Notes: a model not told the origin generated them from the letters alone. Counted from the stretch's first letter, positions 1-7,078 are shown. The stretch is 14,875 nt of DNA from JACDHQ01 sp036401195 (GCA_036401195.1 DASWVQ010000055.1:1-14875), one strand, 5' to 3'. A program made the numbers and translations.

Positions 1-2134
1 CGCCGCTGTCCACGGGCGCCACGCCGCTCGCCGGCACCGGGGTCGCCGCGACCGGCCGGCGCGCGGGCGCGGTGCGGTTCGGCGCGATCGATCCGGCCGC
101 CGAGTCGAAGGTGACCTTCGCGCGGTCGCCGTCGTGGCCGATGCCGAGCGCGGAGGTGAGGATCACGCCAAGCAGCGCGATCCCGGCGACAGGGAGCGCC
201 CATCGCACCGGCGCGCTGTCGCGGCCGCGCTCCACGACCTCCTCGCCTTCCACCGGGTGCAGCGCCGGGTCGAACGCGGGATTCAGGAAGTGTCCGGCAG
301 CACCGGTGGGGCGCGGCACGTCGTCACTGCGCGTGTCGGCCGCGGCCTCGCGCATCGCGGGGCCGTCGGCGACGGGCACCGCGGCGGGCGTGACTTCCTT
401 CTCGCGCGCCGCCGCCGCCTTGCCGCCGCGTGTGCGCGCCTCGCGAGCGACGCGCTCCACTTCGCGCGCCTCGTCGCGGGCGCGCTGCTCCAGCTCCAGG
501 CGTCGCGCGTCCGCGGCGGCGCGGAGGTCGGCGTCGGTCCTGTGACCCCCGGCGACACCCGCCACCGCCCCATCGGGCGCGTCGGGCGACACCGGCTTCC
601 CGTGGGCAGCCGACGCGGGCTCCGCCGCGAACGACGACGTACCTGCCGCATCACCCGCGAGGGGCATCGCGGCAGCCATCCCCGCCGCCCCCATCCCCGC
701 CGCGGCACCCGCACCCGGCGCCGAGGCCTGTTCCGCGCGCCGCGCCGCGAGCCGCTCCTCGAACTGGAGCTCCCGCTCCGCGAGCTCCGTGTCGAGCTGC
801 GCGTGCAGCGACTCCAGCTCCTGCTCGAAGTGCTCGCGGCGGGCCGCGATCTCCTGCTCCAGCGCCGCGCGCTCCGCGGCCATCGCGGCCGCCTGCGCCG
901 CCACGAGCTCCTCGGTCTCCTTCCGCCGGCGCGCCAGGTCCTGCTCGGTGCGCGAGCGCTCCTCCGACATGGCCCGACGCTCGGCCTCGGCCGCGCGTTC
1001 GAGCTCCTCGCGGCGTGCCTCGGTACCGCGATGCAGCTCCTCGCGCTCGGCGGCGAGCTGCGCGAGCAGCGCCTCCCGCTCCGAGGCCGTGGTGGTCCGC
1101 AGCTCCTCGCGCTCCGCCTCGGTGGCGGCACGCAGCTCCTCGCGCTCCTTCTCGGTGGCCGCGCGCAGCTCCTCGCGCTCCCGCGTCGTGGCCTGGAGCA
1201 GCTCCTCCCGCTCGGTCGCCAGGCGCTCGCGCTCCTCGGCGATGGTGCGCTCCATCTCCGCGCGCTCGTCGCGGAGCTTCTGTTCCAGGTCGGCGATGCG
1301 CTGCTCGTGCGCCGCGAGCTCGGCGTTCCACTGCTCCCGCTCGATGCGCTGCTGCTCGATCATCACCGCTTCCATGTGCGCCGCCTCGACCTCGCCGGCG
1401 AGGATCGCGTCGGCCATGGCGATGGCGGCGATGAAGCTGCGCACGTCGCCGGGCTCCGCGCCCTCCCCCTTGGGCAGCGCGAGCGCCTCCACCGCCTCGA
1501 CCAGCCGCTGCGGGAGGTCGGGGCGCAGCTCCATGAGGGGCACGTGATCGGGAGCGCGCGGGTCCCCCGCCCGGGCCAGCATGGGGCGGGCGAGGGCGCC
1601 GATGGTGCGCGCGTCGTCGTCCGCGTCGGGGAACTCGCTGCGCGAGAGGGGGCGCACCTCGAACATCGCCCGCACCCGGTCGGTGCCGGGCTCGATGAAC
1701 AGGGTGTCCGGCGACACGGCGCGATGCACCACCTTGTGCTCGCGCGCCCACTCGAGGAGCCCGTTCAGGTCGCGCAGGATGGCGGCGATGCGGTAGTTCG
1801 AGAACTTCTCCCCGCGCTGGAGCAGCTCGGCGAGCGTCGGCGCCATCACGCGCGGGGTCGCCACGGCGAAGGCGTCGGGGCCCACCCAGTGCGCGTCGAC
1901 GATGGGGAGGAGCGCGGGGTGCCCCTCGGCGCGGAGGAGCTGCGCGTCGGCCGCGAAGAGGGAGAGGGCGTCGCCCTCACCACCCTTCGGCGCGCCATAG
2001 ACCGCCACCAGCACCTCGGCGCCGTCCTCGCGACGCCGGATGCCGTCGTCGCGCCGGCGGGCGATGTAGGTCCGCGCGTCCTCGCGCGACACCAGCTCGG
2101 CGAGCACCTGGTAGCGATCGTCGAGCGGCGGCAT
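1..2134 (-). CDS. Membrane-anchored Ser/Thr pseudokinase with long coiled coil (3' end beyond window)
   Basis: The frame is open from ATG at 2134 to the window edge (711 codons, no stop), so the C-terminus is missing. Residues ~7-245 resemble a Hanks-type kinase: a VVHRAVSPDT stretch (H137-R138-A139) sits where HRDxKxxN belongs, and a DDARTIGAL stretch resembles the alpha-F DxxxLG region. The key residues are lost: Tyr46 (VAVY) replaces the VAIK lysine, Ala139 replaces the catalytic Asp, the loop Lys and Asn are Ser and Thr, and no DFG is seen. A Glu/Arg-rich coiled coil spans ~254-470, an Ala/Gly/Pro linker follows, and one membrane segment lies at ~645-666 (WALPVAGIALLGVILTSALG). The kinase-like part is therefore probably cytoplasmic and the Pro/Ala-rich tail outside. 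It is likely a catalytically dead signalling scaffold; that role is inferred. A purine-rich GAGAAGAGACAGGAA precedes the ATG. Confidence 0.85.
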   Translation of the reverse strand, partial: MPPLDDRYQVLAELVSREDARTYIARRRDDGIRRREDGAEVLVAVYGAPKGGEGDALSLFAADAQLLRAEGHPALLPIVDAHWVGPDAFAVATPRVMAPTLAELLQRGEKFSNYRIAAILRDLNGLLEWAREHKVVHRAVSPDTLFIEPGTDRVRAMFEVRPLSRSEFPDADDDARTIGALARPMLARAGDPRAPDHVPLMELRPDLPQRLVEAVEALALPKGEGAEPGDVRSFIAAIAMADAILAGEVEAAHMEAVMIEQQRIEREQWNAELAAHEQRIADLEQKLRDERAEMERTIAEERERLATEREELLQATTREREELRAATEKEREELRAATEAEREELRTTTASEREALLAQLAAEREELHRGTEARREELERAAEAERRAMSEERSRTEQDLARRRKETEELVAAQAAAMAAERAALEQEIAARREHFEQELESLHAQLDTELAERELQFEERLAARRAEQASAPGAGAAAGMGAAGMAAAMPLAGDAAGTSSFAAEPASAAHGKPVSPDAPDGAVAGVAGGHRTDADLRAAADARRLELEQRARDEAREVERVAREARTRGGKAAAAREKEVTPAAVPVADGPAMREAAADTRSDDVPRPTGAAGHFLNPAFDPALHPVEGEEVVERGRDSAPVRWALPVAGIALLGVILTSALGIGHDGDRAKVTFDSAAGSIAPNRTAPARRPVAATPVPASGVAPVDSG
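950..1213 (-). repeat. Eight tandem 33-nt units encoding hendecad (11-residue) coiled-coil repeats
   Basis: Within the pseudokinase gene, residues 308-395 fall into eight consecutive 11-residue units, most beginning EREEL (for example EREELRAATEK and EREELRAATEA). The last two units diverge (RREEL, ERRAM). An 11-residue period points to a right-handed or straight hendecad coiled coil rather than a pure heptad. The DNA units are similar enough that unequal recombination could change their number. Confidence 0.85.
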
Positions 2135-2180
2135 TTCCTGTCTCTTCTCGTCCGGCGAACTGCGCATGCTGCGACTCCGG

Positions 2181-2212
2181 GGGCTGGATAGTCTCAGGGG
2201 ACCGTCCAGCCC
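2181..2212. repeat. Short inverted repeat upstream of the pseudokinase gene
   Basis: GGGCTGGA (2181-2188) and TCCAGCCC (2205-2212) form an 8-bp perfect stem with a 16-nt loop, about 47 nt before the pseudokinase ATG. It could be an operator or a 5' UTR hairpin, or a weak terminator for the ferritin gene, whose stop lies at 2290. There is no T-run. The role is undecided. Confidence 0.35.
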
Positions 2213-2289
2213 GATATTGCGGAATGCGTGCCGCGGGGTCGCCGCCGCCGGGGCCGGGGGGCTCAGCGCCCTCCCCGGGACCCCAGGAC

Positions 2290-2718
2290 TCAGGGCCAGC
2301 GGGCGAGCATCTGCCTCAGTTCGTCGCGATGGTGGGTCTCGTCGGCGATCAGGTCGTCGAAGTGGATGGCGAGCCCGGCCTCTCCCGCGTCCTCGGCTTC
2401 CTTCCGGCGCTTGATGTAGCGCTCGAGAGTGGCGACCTCGGCCTTGAGAGCCTCCTGAAGCATCTCCTTCGCCTCGAACACCACCTTCACGGGAGCGGCC
2501 TCGGCGGCAGGGGTGCCCCCCATGGAGGCGATCTTGTCGGCGAGGATCTGCGCGTGCGTCAGCTCCTCGGGAATCTCGTTCTCGAAGAAGGTGCGCAGCT
2601 CCTGCCGGTAGGGGCCCTGCACGAGGCTGGCGTACAGGCGGTACATGATCACCGCCTGGAACTCGCCGCGAAGGTCCTCGTTCAGCCCGTCGATGAGCTT
2701 CTGGTTCTTGTCGGCCAT
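2290..2718 (-). CDS. Bacterioferritin-like diiron protein (ferritin-like domain)
   Basis: This 142-aa protein is predicted to be a four-helix bundle of the ferritin/bacterioferritin family, which oxidises Fe(II) at a dinuclear site. All six expected diiron ligands are visible: E19, E52 and H55 (EELTH), E94, E127 and H130 (DETHH). Their numbering almost matches that of bacterioferritin. Bacterioferritin's haem-binding Met, two residues before the first His ligand, is Leu53 here, so haem binding is not expected. At 142 aa it is shorter than bacterioferritin (~158 aa), so cage assembly cannot be assumed. GGAG eight nt before the ATG supports this start. No signal peptide is seen, so it is cytoplasmic. 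It may store iron or detoxify iron/peroxide. Its upstream region is unusually long and structured (see 2719-3086). Confidence 0.88.
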   Translation of the reverse strand: MADKNQKLIDGLNEDLRGEFQAVIMYRLYASLVQGPYRQELRTFFENEIPEELTHAQILADKIASMGGTPAAEAAPVKVVFEAKEMLQEALKAEVATLERYIKRRKEAEDAGEAGLAIHFDDLIADETHHRDELRQMLARWP

Positions 2719-2856
2719 GACGCGTGCTCCGTGCGCTTACGGGTTTCGCGCGCCGGTGCAGCGCGCGTCACGGGACGTTCGCACGTTGCGGGCCTCGCAG
2801 CCATCGGGAAATCGCCGCGGCGGGGGCGAACGCCGAGTTCGCTTGCGACGCAGAAA

Positions 2857-2896
2857 GAAGGGGTCACCGTGGAACCCAGTCCACGATGACCCCTTC
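2857..2896 (-). terminator. 17-bp hairpin, terminator or attenuator-like, upstream of ferritin gene
   Basis: Arms 2857-2873 and 2880-2896 enclose the 6-nt loop ACCCAG. Sixteen of 17 positions are Watson-Crick; the remaining one (2867/2886) is C-A on the plus strand but G-U on the minus strand. The stem is therefore fully paired only as a minus-strand RNA. In that direction it is followed by TTTCTGCG, a weak U-tract. It lies between the putative leader peptide and the ferritin gene. Confidence 0.6.
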
Positions 2897-2947
2897 CTGT
2901 CGGACCTGGCGGCAATGGGTCGCTGGTCCTGCAAAGTCGCGATCGGC

Positions 2948-2992
2948 TCAGAGGCTCGAGCGACCCTTGCCGTTGCTAGTGTCCGTAGACAA
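2948..2992 (-). CDS. Possible 14-residue leader peptide upstream of ferritin gene
   Basis: TTG at 2992 opens a 14-codon frame (MSTDTSNGKGRSSL if TTG is read as Met) ending in TGA at 2948. The TTG lies 7 nt after AGGAGG within a 13-nt perfect complement of the 16S rRNA 3' end. The coding sequence is too short to judge, and TTG is an uncommon start, so the case rests on the ribosome-binding site and on the hairpin about 50 nt downstream. It could be an attenuation leader, a tiny free-standing gene ended by that hairpin, or chance. No similarity to a known peptide is claimed. Confidence 0.3.
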   Translation of the reverse strand: MSTDTSNGKGRSSL

Positions 2993-3005
2993 TGGATCAC
3001 CTCCT
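2993..3005 (-). promoter_or_regulatory. Extended Shine-Dalgarno sequence
   Basis: The minus strand reads AGGAGGTGATCCA. This is complementary over 13 nt to the conserved 3' end of 16S rRNA (TGGATCACCTCCT) and is far longer than the GGAG-type sites seen elsewhere in this window. The only sensible start codon at a normal distance is TTG at 2992. Confidence 0.5.
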
Positions 3006-3074
3006 CGATTCGGGGTGGACATGCGTCGTGCGGGGAAAAATACACAGGTGGGCGGTGGGGGTTCCAGCGGCGAT

Positions 3075-3086
3075 TAGGATTTTTTC
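3075..3086 (+). promoter_or_regulatory. Putative -10 element (TAGGAT) abutting the SET gene start
   Basis: TAGGAT at 3075-3080 is followed by TTTTTC and then GTG at 3087. The same TAG is an in-frame stop, so the GTG start is forced. Transcription from this -10 would begin at or next to the start codon, giving a leaderless mRNA. Alternatively AGGA (3076-3079), seven nt before GTG, could act as a weak ribosome-binding site. No good -35 hexamer is seen. Confidence 0.4.
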
Positions 3087-3542
3087 GTGACCGCCGACGA
3101 CCCGCCATTCGAGATCCGCGAGTCCCCCATCCAGGGGAAGGGCGCCTTCGCCACCCGCCACATTCCCGCGGGGACGCGGCTGGTCGAGTACGCGGGGGAG
3201 CGGCTCACGCCGGCGCAGGCCGACGCGCGCTATCCCGACGTGGAAGGCGAGCGGCACCATACCTTCCTCTTCGCGATCGACGACGACGTGGTGATCGACG
3301 CGGCGGTGGACGGGAACGACGCGCGGTGGATCAACCATTCCTGCGACCCGAACTGCGACGCGGTGATCGACGACGGGCGGATCTGGATCGAGACGATCCG
3401 CGACGTGGAGCCGGGGGAGGAGCTGGCGTACGACTACGCGTACGTGCTCGAGGAGCGGCACACGCCGAAGGCGAAGAAGCGGTTTCCCTGCCACTGCGGG
3501 GCGGGGAACTGCCGGGGGACGATCCTGGCGAAGAAGCGGTAG
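3087..3542 (+). CDS. SET-domain protein lysine methyltransferase
   Basis: This 151-aa protein is essentially a stand-alone SET domain plus post-SET motif, which transfers methyl from S-adenosylmethionine to protein lysine. Visible landmarks are GKGAFA (17-22), WINHSCDPNC (81-90, the NHSC cofactor/pseudoknot motif), ELAYDY (112-117, catalytic Tyr region) and the post-SET CHCGAGNC (C135, C137, C142). The post-SET cysteines together with C86 would bind a structural zinc. The GTG start is fixed by an in-frame TAG 12 nt upstream and by the domain beginning at residue ~8. Bacteria use such enzymes on ribosomal, histone-like or secreted proteins; the substrate here is unknown. It is transcribed away from the ferritin gene and ends 5 nt from the convergent mannosyltransferase stop, leaving no room for separate terminators. 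Confidence 0.92.
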   Translation: MTADDPPFEIRESPIQGKGAFATRHIPAGTRLVEYAGERLTPAQADARYPDVEGERHHTFLFAIDDDVVIDAAVDGNDARWINHSCDPNCDAVIDDGRIWIETIRDVEPGEELAYDYAYVLEERHTPKAKKRFPCHCGAGNCRGTILAKKR

Positions 3543-3547
3543 CCGCG

Positions 3548-4852
3548 CTAGCCCCAGCCGGGCAGCCAGAGGCGCAGTTGCAGGGCCGCCGGCGAGAGGC
3601 GCCAGCCGTAGGTGACGGGGGCGAAGAAGAGGAAGAGCACGAGCGCGGCGGCGAGGATGCCCCAGAATGCGAGGTCGCGCGGCGCGCGCGACAGGCGCCA
3701 GGTGGGCTCGTCGTCGCGCCAGGCCAGCCGCGCGCCGAGCCACAGGGCGCCGAGGGCGATCGCGAAGGTGAGGGCGTGCAGGTAGTGGTACAGGTACATC
3801 AGCCGCGCGATCGCGGCGAAGGGAAGGACGTTGATCGCCCACCCGGCGGCCATGAGGTCCGCGCCCCCCGCTCCCGGCTCGCGCCGGCGCGTGCGTGACA
3901 CGAGGTAGAGGAGCACCGTCACCGTGCTTCCCCACCAGATGAGGGGATTGCCGAGCAGGTAGATGTCCGCGGCGCGGCCCTGTGCATCGGGCGACTCCAT
4001 CCAGTAGTGAATGGGCCGCACGAGCAGGGGCCAGCTGTACCACGGGGAGGAATAGAAGTGCCGCGCCCCCTCGAGCTCGCGATCGCCGGCGAGCATCGCC
4101 TCGTGCAGCCGCAGCAGGCGGGGGAAGAATCCCCCGCTGCCGGCGAAGCGGTGGAGGTGCACCGCGAACACCAGCAGGTAGGTCGTCACGGCCGCCGCGC
4201 CCGTCGCGAGGGCGCGCCAGATCGCCGCCCGTAAGCGACGCCGCCCCCGCACTCCCTCCCACAGCTCCACCGCCACGATCAGCCCGAGCGCCGAGAGGCC
4301 GGTCCACTTCACCGCCATCGCCATCCCCGCGAGGACGCCGGCGCCCACGAGGCGAACCCAGCGCACGGGCGGCGCATCACCGCTCGCGTCGCCGGCCGCC
4401 GCGCGCCCGCCGAGCCACGTCACCACCGCGGCGATGCCGAAGGCGACGAGCAGCACATCGGGGAGCATGAAGCGCGACTGCACGACCATCGCGTTGTCCA
4501 GCGCGACGAGCGCCGCGCCGAGGAAGGCCGCGCGACGCGACCCGCCCGCGCGCCGCACCAGGAGCCACACGAGGGGGACGAGCAGCGTTCCCACCAGGGC
4601 GGGGAGGATCCGCATCGCCACCGGGGCACCCGCGTCGATCGCCGCCGCATCCACGCCGAGGAGCCTCGCCACGAGCGCGAAGAGCTGGACGGCGAGCGGC
4701 GGATGCACGTCGAAGTAGGGAGTCCCGGTGAGGTACGCGCGCACGAAGCGCAGCGTGTGCACCTCGTCGAACACCACCGCATGGGGAGAAAAAAGCGCCC
4801 ACAGCCGGGTGAGGGCCGCGAGCGCCGTGACGAGCAGCAGCTCCACTACCAC
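3548..4852 (-). CDS. Dolichyl-phosphate-mannose-type protein O-mannosyltransferase (PMT/GT39 family)
   Basis: This 434-aa polytopic membrane protein is rich in hydrophobic helices. The first external loop carries the family's acidic pair (FDEVHT, D29-E30) followed by YFDVHPPLA. Further family signatures are LDNAMVVQSRFMLPD, MAVKWTGL and PIHYWMES. PMT enzymes move mannose from polyprenyl-phosphate-mannose to Ser/Thr of exported proteins. The start is GTG at 4852, overlapping the DinB stop by 7 nt (GTGGTAG); a second GTG at 4846 (TAGTG overlap) is equally possible. It is the last gene of the long minus-strand cluster, so translational coupling to dinB-like translation is likely. Whether the acceptor is protein or another glycan cannot be read from sequence. 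Confidence 0.88.
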   Translation of the reverse strand: MVVELLLVTALAALTRLWALFSPHAVVFDEVHTLRFVRAYLTGTPYFDVHPPLAVQLFALVARLLGVDAAAIDAGAPVAMRILPALVGTLLVPLVWLLVRRAGGSRRAAFLGAALVALDNAMVVQSRFMLPDVLLVAFGIAAVVTWLGGRAAAGDASGDAPPVRWVRLVGAGVLAGMAMAVKWTGLSALGLIVAVELWEGVRGRRRLRAAIWRALATGAAAVTTYLLVFAVHLHRFAGSGGFFPRLLRLHEAMLAGDRELEGARHFYSSPWYSWPLLVRPIHYWMESPDAQGRAADIYLLGNPLIWWGSTVTVLLYLVSRTRRREPGAGGADLMAAGWAINVLPFAAIARLMYLYHYLHALTFAIALGALWLGARLAWRDDEPTWRLSRAPRDLAFWGILAAALVLFLFFAPVTYGWRLSPAALQLRLWLPGWG

Positions 4853-5373
4853 TTCTCGTCGGCGGTGGGGCCGTAGACCTGGGGAAGCGGGATGTCGAGG
4901 AGCCGCAGGTAGACGGTGAGCTGCCCGCGGTGGTGCACCAGGTGGCTCAGGTTCTGCCGCGTCACCTCACCGCGCGGGAGGGTGAAGAGCACCATCTCGC
5001 CATTCTTCAGCGACCAGGGCTCCGCGAGCGCCGCGCCGGTCACCTGGGCGAGCGCCTCGCGCGCCTCGGCCACGTGCCGGTCGAAGGTGGCGAGGAGGGT
5101 CTCCGTGCTCTCGTAGGTGTAGCGCGCGCCCGAGGAGAGGTCGATGTGCGGGTCGCGCAGCGTCCGGGTGATCCACCCCGGCATCGCCGAGATGAGCTGC
5201 CCGAGGTGGCCGATGGAGAAGGACTTCTCGTGCGGCTTCCACGGCCCCTTGTCGGAGGGCACGCGCTCGAGCAGGCGCCGGGTGACGGCCATCTCGCCGT
5301 CGAACTCGGCGAGGGGAATGGCGGGTGCGCCGGGCGCGTACGTCGCCGTGGTGGAAGCGGGGGGCGTGGTCAT
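4846..5373 (-). CDS. DinB-family (YfiT/DinB four-helix, metal-binding) protein
   Basis: This 175-aa protein has the DinB-like three-histidine metal site: H56 in FSIGHLGQL, and H144 and H148 in the HxxxH of LSHLVHHRGQ, which is followed by the typical C-terminal helix (LTVYLRLL). Relatives include metal-dependent thiol transferases and many uncharacterised proteins; the exact reaction is unknown. The ATG at 5373 is chosen because it overlaps the preceding gene's stop as ATGA, GGAG lies 7 nt upstream, and the domain begins shortly after. A longer frame extends upstream to 5763 but runs through the acetyltransferase gene. Co-translation with that gene is likely. Confidence 0.9.
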   Translation of the reverse strand: MTTPPASTTATYAPGAPAIPLAEFDGEMAVTRRLLERVPSDKGPWKPHEKSFSIGHLGQLISAMPGWITRTLRDPHIDLSSGARYTYESTETLLATFDRHVAEAREALAQVTGAALAEPWSLKNGEMVLFTLPRGEVTRQNLSHLVHHRGQLTVYLRLLDIPLPQVYGPTADEKW

Positions 5374-5906
5374 CGGCTGGCTCCGTTCGCGGGGTGATCG
5401 GGTGCGGGATAAACATAGAGGAGGGCGGGGCTGCCGTAGAACTCCGCCTCCCCGTCGCGCGTCGCCCCCAGCGACTCGGCCACCCGGATCGAGCCGACGT
5501 TGCCGGGGCGGATGATGCTGATCACCCGCTCGCGGCCGAGCACCACGCGTGCGTAGCGGAGGGCGACGGCCGCGCCCTCGCGCGCGTAGCCCTTTCCCCA
5601 GTGCGGGCGCGCGAGGGTGTAGGCGACCTCGAAGCCGGGCCACCCCTCGGGGTCCATGCAGCCGATGCGGCCGATGAACCGGCCGCTCTCCCGCTCCTCC
5701 ACCGCCCACACGCCGAAGCCGCGGAGGTGCCAGTGGCCGGCGAACATCGCCATCTGCCGCCACGCGTCGGCGCGGCCGAGCGGCGTGCCGTCGGCGAGGA
5801 AGCGGGTCACCTCGGGGTCGGCCATCATCGCGGCGTACGCGTCGAAGTCCGACTCGCGGAACTCGCGCAGCACGAGCCGGTCGGTGATCAGGCGGGGGAC
5901 GTCCAC
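5370..5906 (-). CDS. GNAT-family acetyltransferase (RimJ/RimL-like)
   Basis: This 178-aa protein begins with the RimJ-type signature LITDRLVLREFRESDFDAY and shows FIGRIGCMDPEG, the acetyl-CoA loop region RPHWGKGYAREGA, and IIRPGNVGSIRVAESLGA. These match the N-acetyltransferases that act on ribosomal-protein N-termini and on many small amines. The substrate cannot be assigned. It starts with GTG at 5906 without a clear ribosome-binding site, 31 nt after the YbjQ-like gene. It ends with TGA overlapping the DinB start (ATGA). It is an internal gene of the lpd-PMT cluster. Confidence 0.9.
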   Translation of the reverse strand: MDVPRLITDRLVLREFRESDFDAYAAMMADPEVTRFLADGTPLGRADAWRQMAMFAGHWHLRGFGVWAVEERESGRFIGRIGCMDPEGWPGFEVAYTLARPHWGKGYAREGAAVALRYARVVLGRERVISIIRPGNVGSIRVAESLGATRDGEAEFYGSPALLYVYPAPDHPANGASR

Positions 5907-5937
5907 GGTCGTGCGGCAGGGGTGATGCGTCGCCGGC

Positions 5938-6291
5938 TCAGTGCGGCCGCTGCGGGACGACGCGCACGGCGGTGCCGTAGCAGAGCACCTCCGACACGCC
6001 CTGCATGATCTCGGTCGCGTCGTAGCGCACGGCGACGAGGGCGTTGGCGCCGAGCGCCTGCGCGTGGGCGATCGCCTCGGCGAAGGCCTTCGCGCGCGTC
6101 TCCTCGCAGAGCTCCGTGAGCAGGGTGATGTCGCCGCCCACGAAGCGCTGGAGCACGGCGCCGAACATCCCCACGATCGACCGCGAGCGCACGGTGATCC
6201 CGCGCACCACGCCGTAGGTCTCGGTGGTGACGTAGCCCTCGAGGGAGTTCGCGGTGGTGGAGAGGAACCCCGAGGGGAGGCGGCTGCTCAC
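5938..6291 (-). CDS. YbjQ/UPF0145-family protein
   Basis: This 117-aa protein matches the YbjQ family throughout: STTANSLEGYVTTETYGVV at the start, FVGGDI in the middle, AIAHAQALGANALVAVRYD, and the terminal YGTAVRVV. YbjQ proteins are small, probably oligomeric, and sometimes described as heavy-metal binding; no firm function is known. The frame is open further upstream to 6441, but that part is Arg/Ala-rich and lies over the lipoprotein gene. GTG at 6291, overlapping the lipoprotein stop (GTGA), is therefore preferred; TTG at 6294 is an alternative. Confidence 0.88.
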   Translation of the reverse strand: MSSRLPSGFLSTTANSLEGYVTTETYGVVRGITVRSRSIVGMFGAVLQRFVGGDITLLTELCEETRAKAFAEAIAHAQALGANALVAVRYDATEIMQGVSEVLCYGTAVRVVPQRPH

Positions 6292-6545
6292 CAATGCCCG
6301 AAGGGCTGGAAGGGGACGGTGCGCTGCATGCGCACGAGCGGGTCGGCGCGCTGGTAGAGCTGCCGCCGCGACTGGGAGTCCTGGCGGCCGTACAGCATCT
6401 GCATGCGATGCGCGCTGCCGAGCGCCGCGCCGTTGTCCCAAGCGCGCTGGGGGATCGAGACGCAGCCGCCGAGGAGCAGGGCGGCGACGGCGGCGGCGAG
6501 CAGGACGACGGGGCGGCGCGGGGCCGCGGTTCCGGTCACGGGCAT
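6288..6545 (-). CDS. Small lipoprotein of unknown function
   Basis: This 85-aa protein has a lipoprotein signal peptide: basic start (APRRP), hydrophobic VVLLAAAVAALLL, and lipobox LGGC with Cys28 as the predicted lipidation site. The mature part is about 58 residues, polar and Arg/Gln-rich (RQDSQSRRQLYQRADPLVRM), with no recognised domain. ATG at 6545 is chosen over an upstream ATG because GGAGG lies 5 nt before it and the signal peptide begins there. Its stop overlaps the GTG of the YbjQ-like gene, so the two are likely co-translated. The protein is expected at the inner or outer membrane facing the periplasm. Confidence 0.82.
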   Translation of the reverse strand: MPVTGTAAPRRPVVLLAAAVAALLLGGCVSIPQRAWDNGAALGSAHRMQMLYGRQDSQSRRQLYQRADPLVRMQRTVPFQPFGHW

Positions 6546-6618
6546 GGGAGCCTCCGGGTGATGTGCTACAATGCGGGGCGGCGCGAAGGGCCGCAAGCGG
6601 CGGATCGCGGCCGGTGCG

Positions 6619-7077
6619 TCAGCGCTGCCGCAGGATCACGAGGTCGACCCCGGGGGCGACGTAGTCGGCGATGCGGCCTGCCTCGCTCCAGCCGAGCTCC
6701 CTCAGCCGGGCCGCCGCGGCGACGAAGGGGGGCTCGTCGGGCCACTCGGCCACCACCATGCGGGCGCCGCGGGCGGCGAGCTGGCGGGCTACCCCCTGCG
6801 CGAGGTGGCCGGCGACGTCGGGTGCATCAGCCGCGAGCAGCCCGAGGCGCGCGGCGCGGTCACTGCCGGCCACGAAGCCGAAGATGGCCACCCCGCGCAG
6901 CGCGGCGCCCTCGAAGGCGGCGAGCACCTCCCCCTCGGGGCCGGGCTGCTCGAGCGCCTCGCCGAGGAGCTCGAGCAGGCGCGCATGGTGACGCGTCGCG
7001 TCGGCCCACTCCCCCACGTGCACGCGCGCCGGCCCCCACTCGGTGGGGACCGGCGCGCGCACCACGAGCGGCTGCAT
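6619..7077 (-). CDS. Probable GNAT-fold acetyltransferase
   Basis: This 152-aa protein has a central beta strand (ALRGVAIFGFVAG), a helix with a weak acetyl-CoA loop (HLAQGVARQLAARGARMVVA) and a GNAT-like end (LRELGWSEAGRIADYVAPGV followed by DLVIL). The end resembles the GFxxxGRIxDYxxPGVD pattern of GNAT enzymes. The N-terminal third is not recognisable, so this is a divergent member with unknown substrate. ATG at 7077 lies one nt after the lpd stop (TAG-C-ATG) and has no ribosome-binding site of its own, implying translational coupling to lpd. About 73 nt separate it from the next gene. Confidence 0.7.
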   Translation of the reverse strand: MQPLVVRAPVPTEWGPARVHVGEWADATRHHARLLELLGEALEQPGPEGEVLAAFEGAALRGVAIFGFVAGSDRAARLGLLAADAPDVAGHLAQGVARQLAARGARMVVAEWPDEPPFVAAAARLRELGWSEAGRIADYVAPGVDLVILRQR

Positions 7078-7078
7078 G

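Larger units (their letters stand above)
2719..3086. other. Long divergent intergenic region between ferritin and SET genes
   Basis: This 368-nt stretch lacks a convincing long gene. Read toward the ferritin gene it holds, in order, an AT-rich TATTTT (complement of 3037-3042, a possible -10), an extended Shine-Dalgarno sequence, a 14-codon ORF, and a 17-bp hairpin with a pyrimidine-rich tail. About 138 nt then precede the ferritin ATG. Read the other way it ends in a TAGGAT element just before the SET gene. An open frame across 2737-3108 on the minus strand has Arg-rich, non-protein-like composition and is not accepted as a gene. Confidence 0.6.

Noticed and set aside
134..2191. Long open frame of 685 codons on the plus strand opposite the pseudokinase gene
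   Set aside because: Composition is Arg/His/Leu-rich and non-protein-like. It is the antisense shadow of the Glu/Ala/Arg-rich coiled-coil gene in high-GC DNA.
2993..3005. Plus strand matches the 16S rRNA 3' end (TGGATCACCTCCT)
   Set aside because: Flanking bases do not resemble 16S rRNA. The match is explained by a long Shine-Dalgarno sequence on the minus strand.
2737..3108. 123-codon minus-strand open frame across the ferritin upstream region
   Set aside because: Arg/Pro-rich, no recognisable domain, and it runs through the hairpin and leader region.
6582..6593. Small palindrome GCCGCAAGCGGC after the GNAT gene as a terminator
   Set aside because: Only a 5-bp stem with a 2-nt loop and no T-run, easily produced by chance in this GC-rich DNA.
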